Source: Thermoflexus hugenholtzii JAD2
Lineage (GTDB): Bacteria > Chloroflexota > Dehalococcoidia > SHYB01
Direction: 5' to 3'
DNA: 9,521 bases
Assembly (NCBI GenBank): GCA_945861815.1
Contig: CAMAVV010000047.1
Span: 1 to 9,521, forward strand
Made by a program: the position numbers and the translations under genes. The notes below the pieces were generated by a model. The model had not been told where the DNA came from, searched no databases, and worked only from the letters and a program-made list of their open reading frames with translations. Every line of letters begins with the position of its first letter. The stretch's first letter is position 1. Below, in pieces: positions 1 to 7,013 of the stretch.

Positions 1-1
1 G

Positions 2-241
2 GCCCTTATCCTGGAGTATCACGGCATGGCTGTGGCGCTCAACCAACATTCGCGTCTCTTTGAGGAGGCACAGGTGCAAGAGCTGGGCCTATTGACCTCA
101 TTCCCGAGCGGCTCAAAGGTAACGGAGCGCACCCTGGCGCGGCCCTTCACCATAGGGGGACAAACGATAGCGCCTGCGCCGCCGCCCGCCCTGGGCGAGC
201 ACACCGCCGAGGTGCTGAATACCGCCGGCAGGCCAAGCTAA
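2..241 (+). CDS. CaiB/BaiF-family CoA-transferase, C-terminal fragment (5' end outside window)
   Basis: The reading frame is open from base 2 and ends at TAA 239-241, giving 79 residues of a protein that begins upstream of the window. Family III (CaiB/BaiF) CoA-transferases move CoA between acyl-CoA donors and carboxylic acids in the cytoplasm. The end of the fragment carries the typical family finish: a segment around 'ERTLARPFTIGG', then a Pro-rich stretch leading into LGEHTAEVL, which matches the usual 'PxLGEHTxEVL' terminus close to the stop. The active-site Asp region lies upstream and cannot be seen. The internal ATG at 26 is not a credible start, because homology-like sequence continues upstream of it. 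The next gene is 146 bases away behind its own promoter, so this gene is probably a separate transcription unit. Family assignment rests on the C-terminal motif alone; the substrate is unknown. Confidence 0.7.
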   Translation, partial: ALILEYHGMAVALNQHSRLFEEAQVQELGLLTSFPSGSKVTERTLARPFTIGGQTIAPAPPPALGEHTAEVLNTAGRPS

Positions 242-305
242 AGAATGGGATATATATCTCACGCATATGTAGGCAGGGCAGGGGCCAAAGTCATACAAAT
301 GCGCG

Positions 306-334
306 TTGCTCCCAGAGGCATCGCCCCCTATAAT
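306..334 (+). promoter_or_regulatory. Putative sigma70/sigmaA-type promoter for the ABC transporter operon
   Basis: A perfect TATAAT -10 box lies at 329-334. A weaker -35 box, TTGCTC, lies at 306-311 with an exact 17-base spacer. Transcription would begin near 341, giving a leader of about 47 bases before the permease ATG at 388. It sits in the only sizeable gap upstream of the transporter genes, and the surrounding gap is not coding. The -35 box matches the consensus at only its TTG, so strength is uncertain. Confidence 0.55.
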
Positions 335-387
335 CGCGACACCTTTCGCGGCCTTGGTTCTTTATCAGCAGGTAGCAGGGTGACACC

Positions 388-1302
388 ATGAGCAGATATA
401 TCCTCGCCAGGTTCCTTCAAGCCCTCATCAGCTTGCTTGCCGTGACCATCGGTGTCTTTCTGATCGTGCGCACCATCGGCGACCCGGTGAACGTCATCCT
501 GCCGATTGATGCGAGCAGGGAGCAGGTTGAGCAGGTCCGGCAATCCCTGGGCCTGGATAAGCCTGTGCTGACGCAATACAAAGATTACATGTTCGACATG
601 ATGCAAGGTGATCTGGGCCTGTCGTACACCAAGAGGCAGCCTGTCATGGACCTCGTCAGCGAGCGCGTCCCCGCCACCCTCCAGCTTGGCCTCGTCTCCC
701 TTGCCATCACGTTCTTCATCGCCATCCCTCTCGGCGTGTATGCCGCTGCGCGCAAGGGAAGCTGGGTCGACTGGGTCTCCCGCATCTTCGCGGTACTCGG
801 GCAATCGATCCCCGTCTTCTGGCTCGGCATCATCTTGATCCAGCTCTTCGCCGTCCAGTGGGGTCTCTTGCCGGCGGGAGGACGGGGCGAATGGAAACAG
901 CTTGTCCTTCCTTCGGTCACACTCGGCATCTTCCTCATCTCAGGCCTGATGCGCCTTACGCGCTCCGCGATGCTTGAGGTGCTGGGCAGCGACTACGTCA
1001 AGATGGCGCGGGCGAAAGGCGTTGCGGAGCAGATCGTTCTCTGGAAGCATGCCTTCCGCAATGCGGCGATACCGGTGCTCACCTTCTCCGCCCTGCTTTT
1101 GGTGGGCGTTCTCAGCGGCGCGGTCATCGTGGAGACCGTCTTCGCGTGGCCTGGGCTTGGCAGATTGGTCGTCGAATCGATCCGCAGCCGCGACCTGAAC
1201 GTGGTACAGGGCGTCATCGTCCTCTTTGCCGGTTTTTATATCCTGGCGAATCTTTGCGTCGATATCCTCTACGCATACGTCAACCCGCGCATCCGGTTCT
1301 AA
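388..1302 (+). CDS. dppB: ABC transporter permease, DppB/OppB type
   Basis: This 304-residue inner-membrane protein is one of the two channel-forming subunits of a peptide/nickel-class (Opp/Dpp) importer. It begins with a membrane segment at about residues 9-29 preceded by the family-typical 'YILxRFLQAL'. A periplasmic region follows (about 30-90) with 'LGLDKPVLTQYKDYMFDMMQGDLG', characteristic of DppB/OppB. Several further hydrophobic helices come next, and the cytoplasmic EAA-type coupling loop lies at about residues 202-225 (DYVKMARAKG ... HAFRNAAIPVLT), where it would dock to an ATPase. The ending 'DILYAYVNPRIRF' is also typical. The ATG at 388 is preceded by AGGG at 377-380, a suitable Shine-Dalgarno spacing. 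Length is normal for the family. The partner permease starts 29 bases after the stop. Family and topology are well supported; the substrate (peptide, nickel, sugar or other solute) cannot be read from the sequence. Confidence 0.9.
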   Translation: MSRYILARFLQALISLLAVTIGVFLIVRTIGDPVNVILPIDASREQVEQVRQSLGLDKPVLTQYKDYMFDMMQGDLGLSYTKRQPVMDLVSERVPATLQLGLVSLAITFFIAIPLGVYAAARKGSWVDWVSRIFAVLGQSIPVFWLGIILIQLFAVQWGLLPAGGRGEWKQLVLPSVTLGIFLISGLMRLTRSAMLEVLGSDYVKMARAKGVAEQIVLWKHAFRNAAIPVLTFSALLLVGVLSGAVIVETVFAWPGLGRLVVESIRSRDLNVVQGVIVLFAGFYILANLCVDILYAYVNPRIRF

Positions 1303-1331
1303 GGGCGAAGGAACAAGGAGAGGGCACAGAC

Positions 1332-2240
1332 ATGGCAATCGCAGAACAGCCCGCTGCCGGAAGAGTAGCACGCCCCCGCTTCAGCGCTGGCGGTGTCTTC
1401 CGAACGGTGCGCCATTACGGAATCATTCCTGGGATTCCTCTCTTTGTGCTCGTCACGCTCATCTTCGTTGGCGCCTTCGCTCCGCTCATCTCTCCACATG
1501 AGCCGAACAAACAGAGCCTTCTCGATTCGAACGTCGCTCCGGCGTGGACGGCGGAAGGGACATCGAACAACCTGCTCGGGACGGACCGCTTTGGCCGGGA
1601 CCAGCTGACCAGGATCTTCTACGGCGCGCGCATCTCCCTCATCGTCTCCTTTGTCACCATCGCCATAGGCGGGGCCATCGGCACCTTGGTCGGCCTGACC
1701 GCAGGCTATTTTGGAGGATGGCTCGATTCGCTCCTCATGCGCATCGTCGATGTCTTCCTTGCCTTTCCCGGCTTGTTGCTTGCCATCGTCTTAGCAACGG
1801 TCTTTGAGCCAAGCTTTACCATCGTCATCTTAGTCGCGTCACTCCTGATATGGCCACGCTTTGCCCGCTTGGTCAGAGGCGATACGCTGGGCATCAAGCC
1901 GAACGATTTCGTGACCTATGCGCGGATCACCGGCACGCCGACGCCGCGCATCCTGATGAAGCACATCTTTCCCAATGTGATCCCAACGCTGCTGGTCCTC
2001 TGCACGTGGGAGGTCGGCGCGATCATCCTTCTGGAATCGTCCCTGAGCTTTCTGGGCGCCGGCATCCCGCCCCCGAACCCATCCTGGGGGACGATGGTGC
2101 TGGACGGCAGAGGGCAATTGGAAGAGGGCTGGTGGATATCCCTCTTCCCCGGCCTTGCCATCATGACAACCGTGCTTTCCCTGAACCTGCTGGGCGACTG
2201 GATGCGAGACTATCTGGACCCCAAGCTGCGACACGCCTAG
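1332..2240 (+). CDS. dppC: ABC transporter permease, DppC/OppC type
   Basis: This 302-residue inner-membrane protein is the second permease of the Opp/Dpp-type importer. The N-terminal cytoplasmic tail is followed by a first membrane segment at about residues 33-55. Then comes the DppC hallmark region 'LLGTDRFGRDQLTRIFYGARISL', and the remaining helices carry 'FPGLLLAIVLA'. The EAA coupling loop lies at about residues 192-215 (DFVTYARITG ... HIFPNVIPTLL), followed by 'SLSFLGAGIPPPNPSWGTM', a strong family signature. It ends with 'LLGDWMRDYLDPKLR'. The frame is open back to 1146, but that part overlaps dppB. The ATG at 1332 is chosen because AAGGAGAGG at 1316-1324 gives a good ribosome-binding site. 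The gene lies 29 bases after dppB and 12 bases before the first ATPase start, as expected for one transcript. Confidence 0.92.
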   Translation: MAIAEQPAAGRVARPRFSAGGVFRTVRHYGIIPGIPLFVLVTLIFVGAFAPLISPHEPNKQSLLDSNVAPAWTAEGTSNNLLGTDRFGRDQLTRIFYGARISLIVSFVTIAIGGAIGTLVGLTAGYFGGWLDSLLMRIVDVFLAFPGLLLAIVLATVFEPSFTIVILVASLLIWPRFARLVRGDTLGIKPNDFVTYARITGTPTPRILMKHIFPNVIPTLLVLCTWEVGAIILLESSLSFLGAGIPPPNPSWGTMVLDGRGQLEEGWWISLFPGLAIMTTVLSLNLLGDWMRDYLDPKLRHA

Positions 2241-2252
2241 AAGCGAGACCCT

Positions 2253-3230
2253 TTGGACAGCAAACCAGTCCTACAAGTAAAAGACCTGAAGGTTCAGTTC
2301 GCGACCCGGCATGGCCTCATCAAGGCCGTGGACGGGGTGACGTTCGACCTGCACCGTGGTGAAAGCTTGGGCATCGTGGGCGAATCGGGCTCCGGCAAAT
2401 CGATGACGAGCCTTGCCGTGATGCGCCTGGTCCCGCCGCCCAACGGCAGGATCGTCGCGGGCGAGATCTTCCTGAACGGGGAGAACCTCCTCAAAAAGAG
2501 CAATAGCGAGATGCGGGATATCCGTGGCGGCAAGATCGCCATGATCTTCCAGGACCCCATGAGCTCCCTGAATCCCGCCTTCACCATCGGCAACCAAGTG
2601 GGCGAAGCGGTTGCGTTGCACCAGCACCTGCGGGGAAACGAGCTTCGGAAAAAGGTTATCAACGCGCTGAGCCTGGTGAAGATCCCCGCGCCGGAAACGC
2701 GGGTGAAGAGCTTCCCGCACCAGATGAGCGGCGGCATGCGCCAGCGCGTGGTGGGCGCCATTGCCCTCTCCTGCGAGCCGGAGGTGCTTATCGCCGACGA
2801 GCCGACCACGTCGCTGGACGTCACGGTCCAAGCGCAGTACCTCCGCCTCCTCAAAGAGATCCAGGAAGAGAAGCAGGTCGCCATCATCCTGATCACCCAC
2901 GACCTTGGCATCGTGGCGCGGCTCTGCCACCGGGTCGCCGTTATGTACGCCGGGCGCATCGTCGAGATCGGCTCAACAGAACAGATCTTCGATAAGCCCT
3001 CACACCCCTATACCATCGCGCTGCTGCGCAGCACGCCGAAGCTGGAAGGCGTCTCCCGCCTCGACTCCATCGAAGGAGAGCCGCCCGACCCATCGAACCT
3101 GCCGGACGGGTGCCGCTTTGCCCCGCGATGCAAGTGGGCAAAGGACAAGTGCCGCGAGGCCTATCCGCCGCGTGTGCAGATCTCCGACGGCCATTGGGCC
3201 GATTGCTGGTTCGCAGGTGACTTGAAATGA
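2253..3230 (+). CDS. dppD: Oligopeptide/dipeptide ABC transporter ATP-binding protein, DppD type
   Basis: This 325-residue cytoplasmic ATPase powers the importer. Visible motifs are Walker A GESGSGKS at 43-50, Q-loop region FQDPMSSLNP at about 105-114, ABC signature MSGGMRQR at 158-165, Walker B VLIADEP with the catalytic Glu at 183, the D-loop Ser-Leu-Asp (187-189), and the H-loop His at 216. The C-terminal oligopeptide-transporter extension contains Cys287, Cys293, Cys300 and Cys318. This four-Cys pattern is known to bind a [4Fe-4S] cluster in some DppD proteins. The start must be TTG at 2253: the next in-frame ATG lies past Walker A, and residues 6-35 are the expected first strands. The ribosome-binding site is weak, so expression probably depends on coupling to dppC, which ends 12 bases upstream. 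The stop overlaps the next start (ATGA at 3227). Confidence 0.93.
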   Translation: MDSKPVLQVKDLKVQFATRHGLIKAVDGVTFDLHRGESLGIVGESGSGKSMTSLAVMRLVPPPNGRIVAGEIFLNGENLLKKSNSEMRDIRGGKIAMIFQDPMSSLNPAFTIGNQVGEAVALHQHLRGNELRKKVINALSLVKIPAPETRVKSFPHQMSGGMRQRVVGAIALSCEPEVLIADEPTTSLDVTVQAQYLRLLKEIQEEKQVAIILITHDLGIVARLCHRVAVMYAGRIVEIGSTEQIFDKPSHPYTIALLRSTPKLEGVSRLDSIEGEPPDPSNLPDGCRFAPRCKWAKDKCREAYPPRVQISDGHWADCWFAGDLK

Positions 3231-4279
3231 CGCCCTCGAACGCCCTTGTCCAGCTGACGGACGTCCAAAAGCATTTCCCCATCCACCAAGGCTTCATCAT
3301 CCGCAAGGAGACGGGCGCGGTGAAGGCCGTAGACGGGGTGACTATTGCCATCGAGCGCGGCAAGACCTTTGGCCTGGTCGGCGAATCAGGCTGCGGCAAG
3401 ACGACGATGGCAAAGCTCATCCTGCGCATCGAGACGCCCACCGCAGGGACCATCACCTTCGATGGGAAGGATGTGCACAAGCTCAAGGGCTCCGAGCTCC
3501 GAGCCTACCGAGAGACGGTGCAGGTCGTCTTCCAAGACCCCTACTCATCGCTGAACCCGAGGATGCGCATCAAAGAGATCATCGAAGAGCCCTTGCGTAC
3601 CGACCCGAAATTCACGAAGGAGCAGCGCAAGGCGCGCATCGAAGAGCTGCTGAAGGTGATCGGCCTGCGCCCGGGATCGGCGACCCGCTACCCCCACCAG
3701 TTCAGCGGCGGCCAGCGGCAGCGCATCGCCATCGCCCGCGCCCTCGCGCCGTCGCCGTCCTTCATCGTGCTCGACGAGCCCGTCTCTTCCCTCGACGTCT
3801 CCATCCGTGCTCAGCTCATGAATCTGCTGAAAGACCTGCAGCGGGAGTTCCACCTCACCTTCCTGCTTATCTCGCATGATTTGGCGGGCGTCCGCTACTT
3901 GGCCGACACCATCGGCGTCATGTACCTCGGAAAGATCGTCGAGTCGGGCGGTTCTCCAGCCGTCTACGGCAAGCCGCTGCACCCGTACACCCACGCCCTC
4001 CTTTCCAACGCGATGCCCTCGCACCCCAACGCGCCGCGGACCGAGGTCATCCTCACCGGAGAAGTCCCCAGCCCTATCAACATCCCAACCGGGTGCCGTT
4101 TCCATCCGCGATGCCCCAAGGTCATGCCTCACTGCTCCAAGATCGAACCTCAGCTGCAAGAGGCAGAGCCAGGCCACTGGGTGGCATGCCATCTCTATGG
4201 GGACACGAACGGCGCCCCCACCCCAAAGGAGACCGCCCATGCGACCGCAACCAGTACAGCCGCCGGGAATGCCCGTTAG
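3227..4279 (+). CDS. dppF: Oligopeptide/dipeptide ABC transporter ATP-binding protein, DppF type
   Basis: This 350-residue ATPase is the second nucleotide-binding subunit and would pair with DppD beneath the two permeases. It shows the DppF/OppF-specific N-terminus, in which 'HFPIHQGFIIRKETGAVKAVDGV' precedes Walker A GESGCGKTT at 52-60. It also has Q-loop FQDPYSSLNPRM, signature FSGGQRQR at 159-166, Walker B FIVLDEP with the catalytic Glu at 184, D-loop SSLDVS, and the H-loop His at 217. The C-terminal domain carries Cys290, Cys296, Cys303 and Cys321 in the same spacing as in DppD. All catalytic residues are present. The ATG overlaps the dppD stop (ATGA), which indicates translational coupling. 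The final 26 or so residues (Ala/Thr-rich, after GDTNGAP) are not conserved-looking, and their DNA also encodes the start of the next gene. Confidence 0.93.
   Translation: MTPSNALVQLTDVQKHFPIHQGFIIRKETGAVKAVDGVTIAIERGKTFGLVGESGCGKTTMAKLILRIETPTAGTITFDGKDVHKLKGSELRAYRETVQVVFQDPYSSLNPRMRIKEIIEEPLRTDPKFTKEQRKARIEELLKVIGLRPGSATRYPHQFSGGQRQRIAIARALAPSPSFIVLDEPVSSLDVSIRAQLMNLLKDLQREFHLTFLLISHDLAGVRYLADTIGVMYLGKIVESGGSPAVYGKPLHPYTHALLSNAMPSHPNAPRTEVILTGEVPSPINIPTGCRFHPRCPKVMPHCSKIEPQLQEAEPGHWVACHLYGDTNGAPTPKETAHATATSTAAGNAR
4225..4232 (+). promoter_or_regulatory. Strong Shine-Dalgarno site inside dppF that sets the RidA-family start
   Basis: AAAGGAGA lies seven to eight bases before the ATG at 4239, entirely within the dppF reading frame. 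It favours 4239 over the alternative in-frame ATG at 4269, which has no comparable site. This arrangement keeps the Rid gene on the transporter transcript while letting ribosomes load independently. Confidence 0.7.
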
Positions 4280-4625
4280 CAAGACTCTTACCCCTGCCCA
4301 AAAGGTTGGGAACCTCGTCTATGTCTCTGGTCAGGTGGCGCTGAACGATAAGGGTGAGGTAGTTGGCAAAGGCGACTTTGCGGCCCAGGCCCAGCACACG
4401 TATGAGAACCTGCGGCGAGTGTTGGAGGCCTCCGGCTCCAGCCTGCGCCATGTGGTGAAGGTGACCAACTTTCTGGTGAACCCTGCCGACTACGCCGCCT
4501 TCAACGAGGTTCGGATGAAGGTCTTCCCGGAGAATCCTCCGGCAAGCTCCACGGTCATCGTGAAGGCCCTTGCTATGCCGGACCTGCTGGTGGAAGTCGA
4601 GGCTGTCGCGGTCGTTGCCCAGTAG
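4239..4625 (+). CDS. RidA/YjgF/YER057c-family protein lacking the catalytic arginine
   Basis: This 128-residue protein has the full-length Rid fold signature: 'VGNLVYVSGQVALNDKGEVVGKGDFAAQAQHTYENLRRVLEASG' followed by 'HVVKVTNFLVNPADYAAFNEV' and 'LLVEVEAVAVV'. Archetypal RidA proteins form trimers that hydrolyse reactive enamines/imines (2-aminoacrylate) to ketones plus ammonia, using an Arg in 'PPARSTVEV' (Arg105 in E. coli). Here that segment reads PPASSTVIV, with Ser at residue 103 in the Arg position and Ile in place of the following Glu. It therefore belongs with Arg-less Rid subfamilies whose reactions are mostly unknown. The start at 4239 is chosen for AAAGGAGA at 4225-4232, a strong ribosome-binding site inside dppF. 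A second in-frame ATG at 4269 is possible. The gene overlaps the dppF end by 41 bases in a different frame. Confidence 0.88.
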   Translation: MRPQPVQPPGMPVSKTLTPAQKVGNLVYVSGQVALNDKGEVVGKGDFAAQAQHTYENLRRVLEASGSSLRHVVKVTNFLVNPADYAAFNEVRMKVFPENPPASSTVIVKALAMPDLLVEVEAVAVVAQ

Positions 4626-4652
4626 CGGTCAGGCCGCCATGGCAGTGACCGC

Positions 4653-5942
4653 ATGAGACCATCACACGTCCTGACCCAGGCGCCGTCGCATCTCTTTTAC
4701 GGCTGGGTTGTGGTAGGCGCAACCCTGGTCGCCAACATGGCGACGGCCCCCATCACACCCCTCGTCTTCTCTTTCTTTGTCACCCCGATGAGCGAGGCTC
4801 TTGGGGTGGGCAAGAGCACCCTTTCTTGGGCAGTCACCCTGCGCATGTGCACCTACGCCCTCACTGCGCCGCTGATCGGACGGCTCCTCGATTCGGTTGG
4901 CGTGCGGAAGCTCGGCATCGCCATCGGCATCGTCGTGGGCGCAAGCGTCATGGCGACGGCGGCAGTCCAGGAAGCCTGGCATCTCTATCTTCTCTTTATG
5001 CTCGTCGGCGCGATGGGGTTGGTAGGCGGCGGCACAGCAAACCTGGTGACCCAGGTGCCCATCGCCAAATGGTTCGTGGCAAAGCGGGGGAAGGCGACGG
5101 CCATCGCCATGATGGGAATAGGGGTGGGCACGCTGACAACGGTGCCCATCGCGCGGTGGCTTGTGGACGACCACGGGTGGCGGATGGCTTGGCTTGTGCT
5201 CGGCTCTGCCTTGGGGTTCCTCTTTCTCATCGTGTACAGCTTCTTGATCCGCGGCTCGCCTGAAGAAATGGGGCTTCAGCCGGATGGTGCTAACGGCTCC
5301 AGCGCCGGTCAATCCCCGGTGGCAGAAAGCGAAGTGCAGTGGACGGTCAAGGAGGCAATGCGCACCCCTGCCTTCTGGATGGCCTTGGGGGCATTCTCGC
5401 TGACCGGCTTTTGCATCAGCTCCACGGTAGTCTACCGGGTTGCGTACTGGGAGGACCTGGGATTTTCGCGGGCCTTTATCGCCAGCGTCACCATCATCGA
5501 CCCCATCACAGCTATCGCGACGATGTCGCTAGTGGGGTTCGTCAACATCCGGCTGCCTATCAGGCCCCTTGCCCTGGTGTGCGGCGCGCTCTATATCTGC
5601 TCCGGCCTTTCGCTGGTCTTTTCTCATGACGCCAAATACATGGTGGTCATCTACTTCTTATTCTGGGGGACGGCAGGGTCAGCCTTTCTCTTTTTGCACA
5701 ACCTCGTCTGGCCCGAGCTTTATGGCAGAAGGTTCGTCGGCTCCATCAGGGGCATCGTTGCGCCAGTGACGATACTTTCCACAGGCGCGGGAATCCCCGT
5801 CTTTGGCTATCTCTTCGATAGCGGCCTTAGCGACCGCGCCGTCTGGACGATCACTCTCGGTATCCTGACTGCCGGGGCCATCCTCTTTGCCCTCATCCGC
5901 CCGCCGAAGCGAAGGCCAGAACCAAAAGGGGCGCTCGCATGA
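4653..5942 (+). CDS. MFS transporter, probable carboxylate/organic-anion type
   Basis: This 429-residue polytopic membrane protein has about 12 hydrophobic segments in two halves. The first helix starts at about residue 15 (FYGWVVVGATLVANMAT). Motif A of the major facilitator superfamily is seen as GRLLDSVGVRK at 76-86, between helices 2 and 3. Another conserved stretch, 'KWFVAKRGKATAIAMMGIGVG', precedes helix 5. A hydrophilic central loop at about 202-230 separates the halves. The pattern resembles the monocarboxylate/oxalate-formate antiporter-like branch, but direction and substrate cannot be told. The ATG at 4653 is the only in-frame start near the first helix. No good Shine-Dalgarno is visible, and the ATG at 4639 is out of frame. 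It starts 27 bases after the Rid gene and so probably shares its transcript. Confidence 0.87.
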   Translation: MRPSHVLTQAPSHLFYGWVVVGATLVANMATAPITPLVFSFFVTPMSEALGVGKSTLSWAVTLRMCTYALTAPLIGRLLDSVGVRKLGIAIGIVVGASVMATAAVQEAWHLYLLFMLVGAMGLVGGGTANLVTQVPIAKWFVAKRGKATAIAMMGIGVGTLTTVPIARWLVDDHGWRMAWLVLGSALGFLFLIVYSFLIRGSPEEMGLQPDGANGSSAGQSPVAESEVQWTVKEAMRTPAFWMALGAFSLTGFCISSTVVYRVAYWEDLGFSRAFIASVTIIDPITAIATMSLVGFVNIRLPIRPLALVCGALYICSGLSLVFSHDAKYMVVIYFLFWGTAGSAFLFLHNLVWPELYGRRFVGSIRGIVAPVTILSTGAGIPVFGYLFDSGLSDRAVWTITLGILTAGAILFALIRPPKRRPEPKGALA

Positions 5943-5982
5943 AGCAGTTCGCCCAGAAATCATTGACGCGATAGCATAGGCC

Positions 5983-6924
5983 ATGCCTCCAAAACGACCA
6001 CTCACCTTTAGCATCAATATCTCCTCTCCCTTTGACCAGTGGGGAGGCATCGCCATGATCGGCCAGGTAGCGCGCGTGGCCGAAGAGCTGGGCTTTGCCG
6101 CCATCGAGATGGGGGAGCACATCGTGGTGCCGGGGAACTACCTGGGCCACGCGGGAATGGTCTGGTATGACAACTTTGTGCTCATCTCCCACCTGGCGAC
6201 GCTGACAAAGCGCCTGCGCTTTCACTTCAACGCCCTGGTTGCGCCGTACCACCCGCCGGTGCAGGCGGCAAAGATGATCGCCACGCTGGATGCGATTGCT
6301 GAAGGGCGCATCGCGGTCACCATCGGCGCGGGCCACGTGGAGAGCGAGTTCGAGGCGCTGGGCGTGCCCTACAAGACGCGCGCCGCAATGACGGACGACT
6401 ACATCAAGGCGATGAAGGCCCTGTGGACGCAGGAACGGCCGACCTATCACGGCAGGTTCGTCTCGTTCGCCGATATCAACTTCGACCCGAAGTGCGTGCA
6501 GAGGCCCCATGTGCCCCTCATGATCGGCGGCACCGGCCCAAAGGCGCGGCGGCGGGTGGCTGAACTGGGCGATGGGTGGGTGCCGAACGAAGGGTCGCTG
6601 GAAGAGGTATCGGCAGGGGTACAGGAAATCAAGGCGCTGACACGCGCGGCAGGCAGGGACGCAGAGTCGCTCCGCTTCGCCTACCGCCTGCCCATCGGCG
6701 AGCCGGACCCTTGGACGCAGAAGCCACATTCACCAGGACACGGGCCGCTGCGCCTCCCGACAGAACAGCCGAAGACGCCGGATGAGATCGTGGTGGCGCT
6801 GAAGCGCTATCACCAGGCCGGCTTTGACCATATGCGCATCATGTACTACTCGCGGAATGCCCAGGAATCCATGGGCAAGATGGAGTGGTTCGCCAAGGAA
6901 GTGATGCCGGCCTTTCACATCTGA
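5983..6924 (+). CDS. LLM-class (luciferase-like) flavin/F420-dependent oxidoreductase
   Basis: This 313-residue cytoplasmic TIM-barrel enzyme of the bacterial-luciferase superfamily uses reduced FMN or coenzyme F420. The first barrel strand is 'LTFSINI' near residue 7. The region 'RVAEELGFAAIEMGEHIVVP' follows, then the strongly conserved block at about residues 112-133 (VTIGAGHVESEFEALGVP...) and 'DDYIKAMKALWTQERPTYHGRFVSF'. The phosphate-binding-type stretch PLMIGGTGPKARRRVAELGDGW begins at residue 178. This set matches the TIGR03619-like F420-dependent subgroup, in my judgement. The closing region 'GFDHMRIMYYS' is the last strand area. The ATG at 5983 has only AGG two bases upstream, so initiation looks weak, but shorter starts would delete the first strand. 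It lies 40 bases after the MFS gene. Monooxygenase versus reductase function, and FMN versus F420, cannot be settled here. Confidence 0.88.
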   Translation: MPPKRPLTFSINISSPFDQWGGIAMIGQVARVAEELGFAAIEMGEHIVVPGNYLGHAGMVWYDNFVLISHLATLTKRLRFHFNALVAPYHPPVQAAKMIATLDAIAEGRIAVTIGAGHVESEFEALGVPYKTRAAMTDDYIKAMKALWTQERPTYHGRFVSFADINFDPKCVQRPHVPLMIGGTGPKARRRVAELGDGWVPNEGSLEEVSAGVQEIKALTRAAGRDAESLRFAYRLPIGEPDPWTQKPHSPGHGPLRLPTEQPKTPDEIVVALKRYHQAGFDHMRIMYYSRNAQESMGKMEWFAKEVMPAFHI

Positions 6925-6980
6925 GAGCCGGGCACACGAGGCGACGGCGGGGTAGTCGGTAGCTGTGGTGCAGTGCTAGA

Positions 6981-6999
6981 GTGATGGCAAATCCATCAC
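6981..6999 (+). promoter_or_regulatory. Perfect 7-bp inverted repeat upstream of the CMD-family gene
   Basis: GTGATGG (6981-6987) and CCATCAC (6993-6999) are exact inverted copies separated by CAAAT. The dyad sits in the 89-base gap between the LLM and CMD genes, just before the AGAAGG ribosome-binding site at 7001-7006. It could be an operator or an mRNA hairpin in the leader. A weak extended -10-like stretch (TGCTAGAGT, 6974-6982) overlaps its left arm but has no matching -35 box. Function is inference only. Confidence 0.4.
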
Positions 7000-7013
7000 C
7001 AGAAGGTGCATGT

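Noticed and set aside
1146..1331. N-terminal extension of dppC upstream of 1332
   Set aside because: It overlaps the conserved dppB end in another frame and its translation is Arg-rich and unlike DppC. The ATG at 1332 has a proper ribosome-binding site.
2271..2959. Two long open frames (219 and 221 codons) on the minus strand across dppD
   Set aside because: They lie fully antisense to an ATPase with all catalytic motifs. Their translations resemble no family and are typical of GC-rich shadow frames.
4662..5312. 216-codon minus-strand frame across the MFS gene
   Set aside because: His/Arg-rich low-complexity translation opposite a clear 12-helix transporter. It is a shadow of the real gene.
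5893..6729. 278-codon minus-strand frame across the LLM gene
   Set aside because: Antisense to a full-length luciferase-like enzyme with conserved motifs, and it has no recognisable domain.
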